Assembly: GCF_004366795.1 (NCBI RefSeq)
Contig: NZ_SORF01000009.1
Coordinates: forward strand, 62,001 to 126,000
Direction of reading: 5' to 3'
Source: Alicyclobacillus sacchari
GTDB taxonomy: Bacteria; Bacillota; Bacilli; Alicyclobacillales; Alicyclobacillaceae
Length of the DNA stretch: 64,000 nt
Both the position numbers and the translations under genes were made by a program. Shown piece after piece: positions 1-8,083 of this stretch. The notes below the pieces were generated by a model. The model worked only from the letters and a program-made list of their open reading frames with translations. It was not told the DNA's origin and made no database searches. How positions within the stretch are numbered: the first letter of the stretch is position 1; the number at the start of each line of letters is the position of its first letter.

Positions 1-1
1 T

Positions 2-97
2 GTGGCGAATGGAAGCAAGCACGTGAAGGTCGTCCGCGGACGACCTTTTTGCCATGTATGGGCGATATCGGCGTGAGCTGTTTGTGGGGCAGGGAAG
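2..97. repeat. Direct repeat, copy 1 (~96 bp)
   Basis: This stretch recurs about 90% identical at 3260-3354, in the same orientation, just beyond the aldehyde/alcohol dehydrogenase pair. Each copy carries the same hairpin and T-run. The copy may extend left of the window, because it begins at the very first bases. Confidence 0.9.
26..50 (+). terminator. Rho-independent terminator in repeat copy 1
   Basis: A perfect 20-base palindrome at 27-46 is followed by a run of five T. It should end transcription of a gene lying left of the window, and would insulate the dehydrogenase genes from it. Confidence 0.8.
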
Positions 98-132
98 GTG
101 CAATGACCATTCGAAAATGCTGTCCTCGCCGG

Positions 133-161
133 TTATACGGTCTTCCGACCTTTGTGATAAT
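133..161 (+). promoter_or_regulatory. Possible promoter of the dehydrogenase pair
   Basis: TTATAC (133-138), a 17-base spacer and GATAAT (156-161) resemble a SigA promoter with a weak -35. The spacer contains the inverted repeat GGTC-TTCC-GACC (139-150), a place where a repressor could bind. The match is by eye and the leader to the start codon would be about 150 bases. Confidence 0.35.
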
Positions 162-319
162 AATCTGCCACATTGTTGAATAGGAATTGATTTTGGAAGG
201 GCACGAAAACTGTTGCTTTCGCAGAAATGTGCGGATTTGACGAATCAAGTGCGTGAGGGTCAAATCGGGACTGCAATGAATGCGCTTACAAAATTTGTTC
301 GATTCAAGGGGTGATGATT

Positions 320-1840
320 GTGGCAGCCGATCTGGAAATACAGAGTTTCCCGCTGTTTATTGGCGGTCACTGGGTACCTGCGCGATCCGGAGAAACGTTC
401 GAGGTCATGAATCCTGCGACCGGCCAAGTTGTTGCCAAAGTCGCAAAGGCAGGCAAGGAAGACGTGGATTACGCCGTGCTGGTAGCCCGTACAACCTTTG
501 ATAGTGGTGTATGGTCGGAGCTATCACCTGAAGCGCGTGCTGCCATGCTCATGTCATTTGCTCAAAAAATTATGGAAAATGCTGATGAACTGGTCTATCT
601 AGAGTCTATTAGTTCAGGTGGCACGGTTCGACGTATTGCGTTGTCTGACATTCTGCAAATTGGCGATCTCCTTGTTCAGACCGCAAAGTTCGTACAGGAG
701 TACAAGTATGTGGAGCATCTCCCGATACCGACCGTCCCTGGTCCCGCTGAGGGGCAGGTATGGCGTGAACCAATTGGCGTGTGCGCGGCCATTACACCAT
801 GGAACTTCCCAATGATGCTCGCGATGTGGAAGGTCATTCCGGCCTTGGCGATGGGCAACTGTATTGTGGTGAAGCCAGCGTCAAACACGCCTTTATCCAC
901 CTTAAAGTTGGCCGAGTTGGCAGTGCAGGCTGGCATCCCGGGAGGCGTGTTGAATGTCGTTGCGGGTCCCGGTGCGAGTACCGGGGAGGCACTGGTCACA
1001 CATCCATTGGTAGATAAAGTTGCTTTTACTGGATCGACTGAAGTTGGCAAACGGATTATGCATATGGCTTCTGGATCTGTCAAGAAAATTTCACTCGAAC
1101 TTGGCGGCAAATCTCCGTCGATCATCCTGCCGGACGCGGATTTGGAAATTGCCATTCCTGGTGCATTGTTTGGGGTATTCATGCACTCAGGGCAAATCTG
1201 TGAGTCTGGAACAAGGTTGTTTGTGCATGAATCGATGTATAGCGAGGTTATTGAGCAACTAGCTTCGAAAGTGAAGGACATTAAGTTGGGGAACCCACTC
1301 AGCGAGCGGACAGGCATGGGGCCAGTGGTGTCGAAGCAGCAGTTTGATATCGTGCTCAACTACATCCGTCTCGGCCAAGAGGAAGGCGCGCGGCTTGTGT
1401 GCGGGGGCAAACCAGCTGTTGTGGAGGGATGTGAAGGCGGCTATTTCATCGAACCAACTATCTTTGCCGATGTCAGGAATGACATGCGGATCGCGCAGGA
1501 AGAGATTTTTGGTCCAGTGCTGGCGGTAATTCAATACAAAGAAGTGGAGGAAGCAATTCGCTTGGCCAACGATACCATATATGGTCTTGCAGCGGGCGTC
1601 TGGACCCGCAACATCAATGAAGCTTACCGGATTGCACGCAAATTGCGGGCAGGAACCGTATGGATCAACGACTGGCACTTGCTGCGCTCGGACGCTCCAT
1701 TTGGCGGATATAAGCAGAGTGGATTTGGCCGCGAACTAGGGAGACACGCATTGGACGAGTACACGCAGTTAAAACATGTCCATGTTTCACTGGTGCCTGA
1801 GTTGGAAAAGCGCCATTGGCTCGGCATGTTGTTTGGCTAA
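320..1840 (+). CDS. NAD(P)-dependent aldehyde dehydrogenase
   Basis: A member of the aldehyde dehydrogenase superfamily, which oxidises an aldehyde to the acid with NAD(P)+ in the cytoplasm. From the GTG start at 320 it has 506 residues, the usual family length. The oxyanion asparagine sits in PWNFP (N162), the general-base glutamate in LELGG (E260), and the catalytic cysteine in GQICESG (C294); the EEIFGP segment is present near the C terminus. The GTG at 320 is preferred because AAGGGG at 306-311 is 8 bases upstream, while GTG 311 and ATG 314 overlap or abut that site. An iron alcohol dehydrogenase follows 142 bases later, so the pair could turn an alcohol into an acid. The substrate cannot be told from sequence. 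Confidence 0.93.
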   Translation: MAADLEIQSFPLFIGGHWVPARSGETFEVMNPATGQVVAKVAKAGKEDVDYAVLVARTTFDSGVWSELSPEARAAMLMSFAQKIMENADELVYLESISSGGTVRRIALSDILQIGDLLVQTAKFVQEYKYVEHLPIPTVPGPAEGQVWREPIGVCAAITPWNFPMMLAMWKVIPALAMGNCIVVKPASNTPLSTLKLAELAVQAGIPGGVLNVVAGPGASTGEALVTHPLVDKVAFTGSTEVGKRIMHMASGSVKKISLELGGKSPSIILPDADLEIAIPGALFGVFMHSGQICESGTRLFVHESMYSEVIEQLASKVKDIKLGNPLSERTGMGPVVSKQQFDIVLNYIRLGQEEGARLVCGGKPAVVEGCEGGYFIEPTIFADVRNDMRIAQEEIFGPVLAVIQYKEVEEAIRLANDTIYGLAAGVWTRNINEAYRIARKLRAGTVWINDWHLLRSDAPFGGYKQSGFGRELGRHALDEYTQLKHVHVSLVPELEKRHWLGMLFG

Positions 1841-1982
1841 TCCGTGGTCGTTTAGTCGGCGTTTCGAATGTATATGTATCTTGTACAAGAAATGCAGTTG
1901 GGTAGCGGTAACTCGCGATGAAATCAACGTGTAGGGGCACCGCAAATTGTGAGTGAAGTGCATTCGGAAAGGTGGTACGGGA

Positions 1983-3188
1983 ATGACCACGTCCTACTTT
2001 CAGTTTGGTGTGCGGACGGCAGTGCACAGTGGCGCTGGCTGCCGTACATTGTTGCCGGAATTGTTGCGTGGACTTGGTGGACGCAAAGCTCTGCTGGTCA
2101 CCGATAAAGGTGTGACTCAGGCTGGGGTGACTGCGCAGGTCAGTCAGTTGTTTGACGTTTCCTGGCAGCCGGTTCGACTTGTCGGCATATTTGATGACGT
2201 GGAGCAGGACGCGAAAGCAGCTGTTATTAATAAGGCGGTCGCGCAGTTCAAGGCGCTTGGTGCGGACTGTCTCATTGCCTTGGGTGGTGGCAGTGTCCTC
2301 GACACTGTGAAGGCCATGAAGTGGATGATGCACAAAGGATTGCAGGATGTGCGTATGGGGCTTGTTACAAACACCATTGAGATGTTTCCGGAGGCACAGT
2401 ACATTCCCATTCCGCATGTGGCATTGCCGACCACAGCCGGTACAGGTGCGGAAGTATCCCCCATCGCGGTCGTTTTCAACGAAACGCTGAACATAAAGAC
2501 GAATCTCATTAATCCATTCGTGGCGGCGGATTTTGCACTGCTCGATCCTGAATTGACCTTGGGCCTCCCCCCAAAAATCACTGCATTTACCGGATTTGAT
2601 GTGCTGACACATGCATTAGAAGCCTACTTTTCTCCGGCTGCCAATCCTATGACTGACGCATATGCAATTCAGTCAACCCGGTTGGTTGTTGAGAATCTGG
2701 AGACGGCGGTGAAGGAAGGATCGAATCTAAAGGCCCGAGCGAATATGTTGATTGCAAGCTGTATGGCCATCTCGGCATTCAGTGCAGCCCTGAACGCGAT
2801 TCCCGTGCACAACATGGCGCATGCCCTGGGCGCCAAATTCAATATCCCCCATGGCCTGGCCAATGCCGTCTTGCTGCCGTACGTCATGGCATCGATGTCC
2901 GAGTTCTATCTAACGCGCTCGCGTGGATTTGCGGAAGTGCTTGGGTTACGATATGTGCCCGAGAGCTCCGAAGGCGCACTACAGGCTATCGTTGCCTATA
3001 TCACAGATCTACGTAAGCGCGTGGGTTTGCCAGATACCTTTGCTGATTACAACATCCAGCAGAATGACTTGGTACAGGTAGTCAGGTTGGTGCAGTCCGA
3101 TCCGGCCGGCATGGTGTTCAAACTGCCTGCCACAGTGATTGAACACGTCACCAAGCAGGTCATGGGAACCGTTGGCGCAGTCTCCTAA
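1983..3188 (+). CDS. Iron-containing (group III) alcohol dehydrogenase
   Basis: A 401-residue group III alcohol dehydrogenase, which interconverts a primary alcohol and its aldehyde with NAD(H). The nucleotide-binding GGGSVLD lies at residues 101-107. The four expected metal ligands are visible: D206, H210, H276 and H290, with the 14-residue gap between the last two that is typical of FucO-like enzymes. The ATG at 1983 has AAAGGTGG about 8 bases upstream; a GTG at about 1953 would add ten residues without an equal site. It lies downstream of an aldehyde dehydrogenase and the aldehyde may pass between them. A second, distantly related iron ADH is encoded at 36486-37646. Confidence 0.93.
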   Translation: MTTSYFQFGVRTAVHSGAGCRTLLPELLRGLGGRKALLVTDKGVTQAGVTAQVSQLFDVSWQPVRLVGIFDDVEQDAKAAVINKAVAQFKALGADCLIALGGGSVLDTVKAMKWMMHKGLQDVRMGLVTNTIEMFPEAQYIPIPHVALPTTAGTGAEVSPIAVVFNETLNIKTNLINPFVAADFALLDPELTLGLPPKITAFTGFDVLTHALEAYFSPAANPMTDAYAIQSTRLVVENLETAVKEGSNLKARANMLIASCMAISAFSAALNAIPVHNMAHALGAKFNIPHGLANAVLLPYVMASMSEFYLTRSRGFAEVLGLRYVPESSEGALQAIVAYITDLRKRVGLPDTFADYNIQQNDLVQVVRLVQSDPAGMVFKLPATVIEHVTKQVMGTVGAVS

Positions 3189-3259
3189 TCCGTGAAACCC
3201 ATACGAAAACACAGCGCCGCTTTGTACAGGAGTAAAGTCAGCTACGCCGCGATTAGGGC

Positions 3260-3354
3260 GTGGCGAATGGAAGCAAGCACGTGAAGGTCGTCCGCGGACG
3301 GCCTTTTACCATATATGGGCGATACAGGCGTGAGCTGTTTGTGCGGGCAGGGGA
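3260..3354. repeat. Direct repeat, copy 2 (~95 bp)
   Basis: Second copy of the sequence at 2-97, with a few substitutions and a one-base length difference after the hairpin. It lies 71 bases after the alcohol dehydrogenase stop codon and directly before the convergent NiaR-like gene. The two copies bracket the dehydrogenase pair exactly. Confidence 0.9.
3284..3307 (+). terminator. Terminator of the dehydrogenase operon (repeat copy 2)
   Basis: Near-perfect 20-base palindrome with one G-U-compatible mismatch, followed by TTTT. It is the counterpart of the terminator at 26-50 and lies downstream of the alcohol dehydrogenase. Confidence 0.75.
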
Positions 3355-3370
3355 GCTGCCCGGTCTCGAA

Positions 3371-3919
3371 CTATCTTTCCGGCATCATCGGCGACTCACT
3401 GCCCTCCAGGAGCCGAATGCCAGCGTGTGTCAGTTGGTTGAGGGCTTCTTGCAATTGTTCGTCTTCTTGGTATTCCACGCGGTGATAGTGATAACCACCT
3501 GTTAATGTCGATAGCAAAGGCGCCTGCTCGGTGCGGATTCTTTGCATAAATAAATCGACATCGCGGCGTGAAGACAATAGCAGGTTGCCCACCAATTCCC
3601 CATAGACTGGGTGCTCCACACGTACATCGAGCACACGTAAGCCACAGTCTACCAGAATGTATAGCTCCGTTGCGGTTTGTTCCGGCGTGTGGGAGACCGC
3701 CAAAACCGTTTGTTTGTCGGCAGGCAGTGCAGACTCGATAAGGTATCCTTTGGGGGTTGCAAAGATTCGTTGTCCAGCGGCACGCAAGAGCGCAATATCG
3801 TGCACAATGACCTGGCGTGTCACGCCTAATTCGTCAGCAAGCGCTTGACCTGGAACGGGTGCCGCCGCATTGACCAACAGGTTGAGCAAGGCAGCTTGGC
3901 GGTTCGTTAGAGGGGGCAC
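3371..3919 (-). CDS. niaR: NiaR-type transcriptional repressor (HTH + 3H domain)
   Basis: Resembles NiaR (YrxA), the niacin-responsive repressor of NAD synthesis and salvage genes. The N-terminal winged helix-turn-helix (about residues 5-60, TNRQAALLNLL ... GVTRQVIVHDI) is followed by a 3H domain (about 72-170). Four likely metal ligands are visible in the order known from the family: H77, E85, H144 and H146 (GGYHYHRV). The GTG at 3919 is preferred since AAAGGGTGA is five bases upstream; a GTG at 3928 would lie inside that site. At about 182 residues it has the usual length. No NAD biosynthesis gene is adjacent, so its targets are elsewhere or lie outside the window. Confidence 0.85.
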   Translation of the reverse strand: MPPLTNRQAALLNLLVNAAAPVPGQALADELGVTRQVIVHDIALLRAAGQRIFATPKGYLIESALPADKQTVLAVSHTPEQTATELYILVDCGLRVLDVRVEHPVYGELVGNLLLSSRRDVDLFMQRIRTEQAPLLSTLTGGYHYHRVEYQEDEQLQEALNQLTHAGIRLLEGSESPMMPER

Positions 3920-4173
3920 ATTGTTCACCCTTTATGATTATTCATTTGTTCCATTCCTGATTGTACTCAATGTGCCCGCAGCTTTCACCTTGATCCACCA
4001 GGGGCAAATCGTTGGTGGTATATCCTGTATTATTGCCGTCGATCAACGGTGTTCAGTGTCGTTCATAAAACCGTCAAATATGTGAGGGCTTTCTTCTGAG
4101 GCATTTTTGAGTTCGGAGGTTCAGCATACCCATTGAAGCGCGATCGCGCTGATTTTACAAGGGAGATGGGTGT

Positions 4174-4755
4174 ATGAACCGCAAGCAGCGGATCAGCATG
4201 TTTGGAATGACAGCAGTGGCCATTCTGGCCTTGGCTGGGTGTGGTACATCTGCTAATAGCACGAGTGGTAACAGCACAAGTGGCGGTGCGGCAAGTACAA
4301 CCGTTTCTTCGACAAAACATACGACGTCGGGGGATAAGGCGACTAGCGCAAAGAAATCTGCGGCAGTTAAGAGTACAACCACGAAGGCCACGACCAAAAG
4401 TACCGCAGCGACCTCGAACCAATCGAAAGCAAACAGTGTCCACGCGGCGAACGCCATCACAGTGACCTCGCCAAAGGCGGAACAAACGGTCGCGCCAGGG
4501 CAGACATTAACCGTTACAGGCACCGTCAGTCATAACTTTGCGCAGAAGGACGTACAGGTAACACTCTTGGATGGTACGGCGCACGCTTCTAAGACGCTGG
4601 TGACGACGATTTTCCAGGCTGGCAAAAATGATACATGGACTGGGAAGATTGTTGTTCCTAAGAGTTTGCCAAAGTCCAGCACAGAACTTGGTTTGGACGC
4701 GGAAGTGCTTGTCAAAGGCGGACCAGACGTTCAAACCATCCTCAAAGTAAAGTAA
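4174..4755 (+). CDS. Lipoprotein with Ser/Thr-rich linker and Gmad2-like domain
   Basis: The 193-residue product starts with a lipoprotein signal: charged MNRKQR, a hydrophobic stretch and the lipobox LALAGC. About 75 residues rich in Ser, Thr, Ala and Lys follow, a typical wall-spanning linker. The C-terminal ~100 residues (ITVTSPKAEQTVAPGQTLTV onward) resemble the Ig-like Gmad2 domain of spore-germination and surface proteins; that assignment is by pattern only. It should be anchored outside the membrane. AAGGGAG lies upstream of the ATG. No partner gene is obvious; it is probably monocistronic, with a hairpin downstream. Confidence 0.75.
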   Translation: MNRKQRISMFGMTAVAILALAGCGTSANSTSGNSTSGGAASTTVSSTKHTTSGDKATSAKKSAAVKSTTTKATTKSTAATSNQSKANSVHAANAITVTSPKAEQTVAPGQTLTVTGTVSHNFAQKDVQVTLLDGTAHASKTLVTTIFQAGKNDTWTGKIVVPKSLPKSSTELGLDAEVLVKGGPDVQTILKVK

Positions 4756-4773
4756 ATCACGCTATACAAGGCA

Positions 4774-4800
4774 CGCGCCGGACAATCCGGCGCGTTGATC
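4774..4800 (+). terminator. Hairpin terminator after the lipoprotein gene
   Basis: A 9-bp perfect stem (CGCGCCGGA/TCCGGCGCG, loop CAA) begins 19 bases after the stop. The T-tract is weak (TTGATCATAT), so termination may be partial. Confidence 0.6.
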
Positions 4801-4843
4801 ATATATTGGGGGTATGTATGTCACTTGTATGGGTGGTAGGAGC

Positions 4844-5257
4844 ATGGAGGAAAAGGACAAAATTATCATTTTGTTTGACGGTACCTGTTCGCTTTGTAAC
4901 GGAGCTGTGAATTGGATTTTGAGGCGCGATCGCAAAGACACCTTTCGATTTGCTTTCCTGCAGTCTGGGTTTTCAGAAAGACTCGTTGTCGAGCACTCAG
5001 CGAACGCATGTTTCGCGGACTCGCTGATTGTCTTCGCTCGTGGTCAGCTTTATGAACGATCTGCCGCTGTCTTGCAAATTTGCACAGGGCTTCCGCAACC
5101 ATGGTCATGGCTGCGGTATTTGGCATGGATTCCACAGGACACGCGCGATACAATATACGATTGGATTGCTAGACACCGGTATGCTTGGTTCGGCCAGCGC
5201 AACGTATGCCGGATTCCGGCACGAAACGAGCGAGAGAAGTTTCTCGACGATTGGTGA
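4844..5257 (+). CDS. DCC-family (DUF393) thiol-disulfide oxidoreductase-like protein
   Basis: A 137-residue DUF393/DCC protein. The family signature DGTCSLCNGAV is at residues 12-22, with the two cysteines at 15 and 18 in a CxxC arrangement like thioredoxin-fold redox proteins. The rest (FRFAFLQS ... SLIVFARG ... YDWIARHRYAWFG) matches the family pattern through the terminal RY-WFG segment. The start is uncertain: ATG at 4844 gives the usual N terminus, while ATGs at 4814, 4818 and 4829 are possible and none has a well-spaced site. The stop is separated by one base from the next start, so the two are probably translated together. The biochemical role of DCC proteins is not settled. Confidence 0.8.
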   Translation: MEEKDKIIILFDGTCSLCNGAVNWILRRDRKDTFRFAFLQSGFSERLVVEHSANACFADSLIVFARGQLYERSAAVLQICTGLPQPWSWLRYLAWIPQDTRDTIYDWIARHRYAWFGQRNVCRIPARNEREKFLDDW

Positions 5258-5258
5258 T

Positions 5259-5951
5259 ATGGCAGTCGTTGCGGTCGAACGGTATCACCATGGCCGCCTT
5301 CTACGGCAGGAGGGATTTGCAATCGTCTGGGGCGTTTTGAATATCATTGGCACGGTTGCCTTTGCGGTCAGCGGCTCCCTGGTAGCTGTCGAGGAGCAGT
5401 TTGATTTATTAGGTGTGTTTATCTTAGGATTCGTCACTGCATTTGGCGGAGGCATGATTCGCAATTTGATAGTCGGTTTGCCGGTAGCGAATATCTGGCA
5501 CCAGCCGTCTCTGTTTCTGACAGCCACCATTACGATAGGTATCGTATTTGTGCTGCCATACGACTGGATACACCGTTGGCAGCGAGTCGTCAGCTTTTTT
5601 GATGCGATTGGCTTATCTGCCTTTGCGATTGAAGGAGCGACTTACGCCCATCATGCACATAGCACATTCGCGACAACGCTTGTTGCCGCACTGATGACCG
5701 GCATTGGCGGCGGGATCATTCGCGACGTGTTGGCCGGGCGCAAGCCGCTCGTCTTCCAAGCCGAAGTCTATGCTGTTTGGGCGCTGTTTGCGGGGCTGTG
5801 TGTCGGATTGGGCATCGCTCCGGTGGCACCCGCTCAGTACGCCTTATTTGTCGTGGTTGTTGTGTTGCGGATGATTTCTCTACATTATGGCTGGCATTTG
5901 CCAAAGAAGGGGTCTCCGGGTACCGCTGAACACATCAACCACGATGTGTAA
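5259..5951 (+). CDS. TRIC cation channel family (UPF0126) membrane protein
   Basis: A 230-residue integral membrane protein with about seven hydrophobic segments. The two repeated family motifs are seen: FGGGMIRNLIVG in the first half and GIGGGIIRDVLAGR in the second, the GGG-R pattern of the bacterial TRIC/UPF0126 (YvgT, YadS) family. Characterised relatives are homotrimeric cation channels; some bacterial members have been linked to other small solutes. The ATG at 5259 is chosen because it follows the upstream stop by one base and gives the standard N terminus; the frame is open further upstream but those residues do not look like the family. Confidence 0.85.
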   Translation: MAVVAVERYHHGRLLRQEGFAIVWGVLNIIGTVAFAVSGSLVAVEEQFDLLGVFILGFVTAFGGGMIRNLIVGLPVANIWHQPSLFLTATITIGIVFVLPYDWIHRWQRVVSFFDAIGLSAFAIEGATYAHHAHSTFATTLVAALMTGIGGGIIRDVLAGRKPLVFQAEVYAVWALFAGLCVGLGIAPVAPAQYALFVVVVVLRMISLHYGWHLPKKGSPGTAEHINHDV

Positions 5952-5966
5952 ATCGTGAGCGAGAAG

Positions 5967-6584
5967 CTAGTTTTGCAGCTGTGCCATCCACTTCTGGGCC
6001 ACCGTAAGTTCTGAATTTGTCAAACCGTGCCCTGTGTTTTGCCAATTAAGCGTGACCTCGGCGCCTGCCTGTTTGAGTAACTGCGCCAGTTTCTCACTGT
6101 TGCTTGCTGGGACAATCGGATCGTGTTTTCCTGATTGCATCAGCACACGCTTGCCTGTCAGGTCGGGTAGTTTGCTTGGTTCAAGGGGAACCATCGCGCG
6201 GAACAAGATGGCTCCCGATAAAATGCCTGGCTTGAGGAACAACATACTAGCCGCTATATTAGCCCCGTTGGAGTAACCTACAGCATAGATTCGCTCTGGG
6301 TTGAGCGCATACGTGTTGGCTGCTTCCTCAACAAATTGAGCGAGTTCATGCGTACGGAAAATGAGATCCTCTTCATCGAATACGCCTTCCGCTAGTCGAC
6401 GGAAGAAACGTGGCATACCGTTTTCAAGGACTTTACCGCGTACCCCAAGCATTGCGGCATGAGGAGCTAAAAATTGCCCCAGGGGAAACAAATCCTCCTC
6501 GTTTCCCCCGGTTCCGTGCAACAGAAGCAATGTGATCTCATTTGTCCCGGTCGCAGACGGAATCAACTTGTGTATGAAGGTCAT
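5967..6584 (-). CDS. mhqD: MhqD-like alpha/beta hydrolase (carboxylesterase family)
   Basis: A 205-residue alpha/beta hydrolase of the phospholipase/carboxylesterase type. The oxyanion segment LLHGTGG is near residue 21, the nucleophile elbow is GYSNG (S105), and the triad is completed by D155 (GKHDPIVP) and H186 (TGHGL). It lies six bases downstream of a ring-cleaving dioxygenase of the MhqO type; in Bacillus subtilis such hydrolases and dioxygenases are induced by quinones and catechol as part of the MhqR regulon. AGGAGA precedes the ATG by about eight bases. The substrate is unknown; detoxification of quinone or catechol products is inferred from the pairing. Confidence 0.85.
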   Translation of the reverse strand: MTFIHKLIPSATGTNEITLLLLHGTGGNEEDLFPLGQFLAPHAAMLGVRGKVLENGMPRFFRRLAEGVFDEEDLIFRTHELAQFVEEAANTYALNPERIYAVGYSNGANIAASMLFLKPGILSGAILFRAMVPLEPSKLPDLTGKRVLMQSGKHDPIVPASNSEKLAQLLKQAGAEVTLNWQNTGHGLTNSELTVAQKWMAQLQN

Positions 6585-6590
6585 GATGGG

Positions 6591-7547
6591 CTATCTCCTA
6601 ATCTTTGGAACGTTGATAGGTGGCAATTGAGCCTCCAAGCTGGAACGGGTGGGTTCGAGCCATTCGGGTAGCTTTAAATCCGATCCCAAGTTCTCCACGG
6701 ATTCATCGATCGCGAATCCCGGCGGATCGGTTGCTAATTCAAATAGAACACCGCCTGGTTCGCGGAAGTAAATGGATTTGAAGTAGTTTCGGTCTTTGAC
6801 TTCCGTGACATGCAGCCCAACATCCAGCAGCTTTTGTTGCCAACGAACGAGTTCATCTTCGTTGGCTACACGCCAAGCAATGTGGTGGATTGACCCGATG
6901 GATTGTCTCCCATATGAGGCATCTGCCTGGCTAATGACGTCGATTATGGTACCAGGCCCGCCTTCCCCGACCTCGTAGCGAAAACGGTAACCGTTCTGTT
7001 CAATCAGCTGGAAGCCCATCACGTCCTGGAGCAACGCGGAAGTTAAGGCGTGATTCTTGACTTTTATTGTGACGCCGTAAAATCCGCGGATCGCATGCTC
7101 ACTTGGCACAGGGCCATCCTTCCATCCCGGTCGCGTCTCGGCACCTTCATGAGCAACCAGTTCGAGCGCAAGACCATCTGGGTCGTGGAACGTGATGACC
7201 TGTCGATGATTCGGCCGTTCTTCCGGACCACTGACAGACACAGCGTGGTCTTGCAAGCGTTGGATCCAAAAGGCGATCGATTCAGGCCGAATGGAAAACG
7301 ACGTCGCGGTTGCCTGGCCCGCTCCGCTGCGACTTCTTGGACCTTCGCCGAATGGGAAAAACGTGAGGATCGTTCCAGGATTGCCGACGGTGTCGCCATA
7401 ATAAAAGTGGTACACATCCGGAGCATCGAAGTTCACCGTCTTCTTAACCAACCGAAGCCCGAGAACGCCAACGTAAAAATCTACATTGGCTTGTGCCATG
7501 CCTGACATCGCGGTGATATGATGAATGCCGAGAATCTTATTGCTCAC
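6591..7547 (-). CDS. mhqO: MhqO-like ring-cleaving dioxygenase (glyoxalase/VOC fold)
   Basis: A 318-residue two-domain VOC-fold protein of the MhqO/MhqA/MhqE family, presumed Fe(II)-dependent extradiol dioxygenases acting on hydroquinone or catechol-type compounds. The metal-ligand positions are visible: His in GIHHITA near the N terminus, His in SIHHIAW in the second domain, and Glu in LFELATDPPG. The GTG start at 7547 has AAGGAG eight to nine bases upstream. It is the first gene of a two-gene operon with mhqD. A 14-base perfect palindrome 230 bases upstream might be an operator, but no mhqR-like gene is in the window. Confidence 0.88.
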   Translation of the reverse strand: MSNKILGIHHITAMSGMAQANVDFYVGVLGLRLVKKTVNFDAPDVYHFYYGDTVGNPGTILTFFPFGEGPRSRSGAGQATATSFSIRPESIAFWIQRLQDHAVSVSGPEERPNHRQVITFHDPDGLALELVAHEGAETRPGWKDGPVPSEHAIRGFYGVTIKVKNHALTSALLQDVMGFQLIEQNGYRFRYEVGEGGPGTIIDVISQADASYGRQSIGSIHHIAWRVANEDELVRWQQKLLDVGLHVTEVKDRNYFKSIYFREPGGVLFELATDPPGFAIDESVENLGSDLKLPEWLEPTRSSLEAQLPPINVPKIRR

Positions 7548-7779
7548 AAAATTCTACTCCTTCCGGGATTGAAGTCATTACATGCCGGGACGGTGACCGC
7601 AATGGCGTTGACCATTTGGACTGGACATCGTCTATCGTGCCGCGCTACCTCACAGGTCTCCCCTCGAACAGAAATCATCGTGATCAAATAGATGTGCAAT
7701 ATGCAGCAACCGTTTAGTGGCGTCGGTGGGCAAAAGCCAAGATCCAAGTCAATCGCAATCCATCGATGCGGATGTCAAA

Positions 7780-7793
7780 AAGTTTATAAACTT
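7780..7793. promoter_or_regulatory. 14-bp palindrome AAGTTTATAAACTT
   Basis: A perfect 14-base inverted repeat, AT-rich in a GC-rich neighbourhood, 233 bases upstream of mhqO. On the minus strand it contains TATAAA and is followed by TTTTTGACA, so it might overlap a promoter. An operator for a MarR/TetR-type regulator is possible; the regulator is unknown. Confidence 0.4.
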
Positions 7794-7978
7794 ACTTTTC
7801 GTAAACACAAACAACACTGAGTACACTACATGGTGGCCTCCTATTTGTCAATGCATGCGTGACAAGAACAGGTGAAGCCAACGTGTGTGCTTCAGTTTCG
7901 GGATTCGCAGTGAAAGGCAGAGGCTCCACTTTCCGTTGACTTTGGTGTCTTGACTGCATTCGCCTTTTCTCAAAAAAA

Positions 7979-8012
7979 TCTCAATGAAGTCTCAATGCTT
8001 TATCTGTATACT
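7979..8012 (+). promoter_or_regulatory. Direct repeats TCTCAATG upstream of a TATACT box
   Basis: TCTCAATG occurs at 7979-7986 and 7990-7997, an 11-base (one helical turn) period. It is followed by TATACT at 8007-8012, while no good -35 is seen. This is the layout of an activator-dependent promoter. The gene at 8084 starts 72 bases downstream. Confidence 0.4.
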
Positions 8013-8083
8013 GAACATGTGTCTCGTTCCCTGAAGCATCAAAGGGTGTGCGCGGGGGCTTACCTAGGTTCAAGGAGGCACGC

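Larger units (their letters stand above)
7548..8083. other. 536 bp divergent intergenic region
   Basis: No credible gene was seen. A 67-codon minus-strand frame (7544-7747) lacks a ribosome binding site and resembles nothing. The region holds the palindrome at 7780-7793 and the direct repeats and -10 at 7979-8012, so it probably contains promoters for mhqO on one side and the gene at 8084 on the other. Confidence 0.6.

Noticed and set aside
194-226. Sigma-54-like promoter (GGGCACG ... TTGC) before the aldehyde dehydrogenase
   Set aside because: The spacing between the GG and GC elements is three bases too long, and sigma-54 does not tolerate this.
676-1359. 227-codon minus-strand frame within the ALDH gene
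   Set aside because: Antisense shadow of a strongly supported gene with intact catalytic residues.
1665-2612. 315-codon minus-strand open frame
   Set aside because: It lies antisense to the ALDH 3' end and ADH gene, has no ribosome binding site or family features, and reflects codon bias of the real genes.
7544-7747. 67-codon frame upstream of mhqO
   Set aside because: No ribosome binding site, overlaps the mhqO start, no recognisable sequence.
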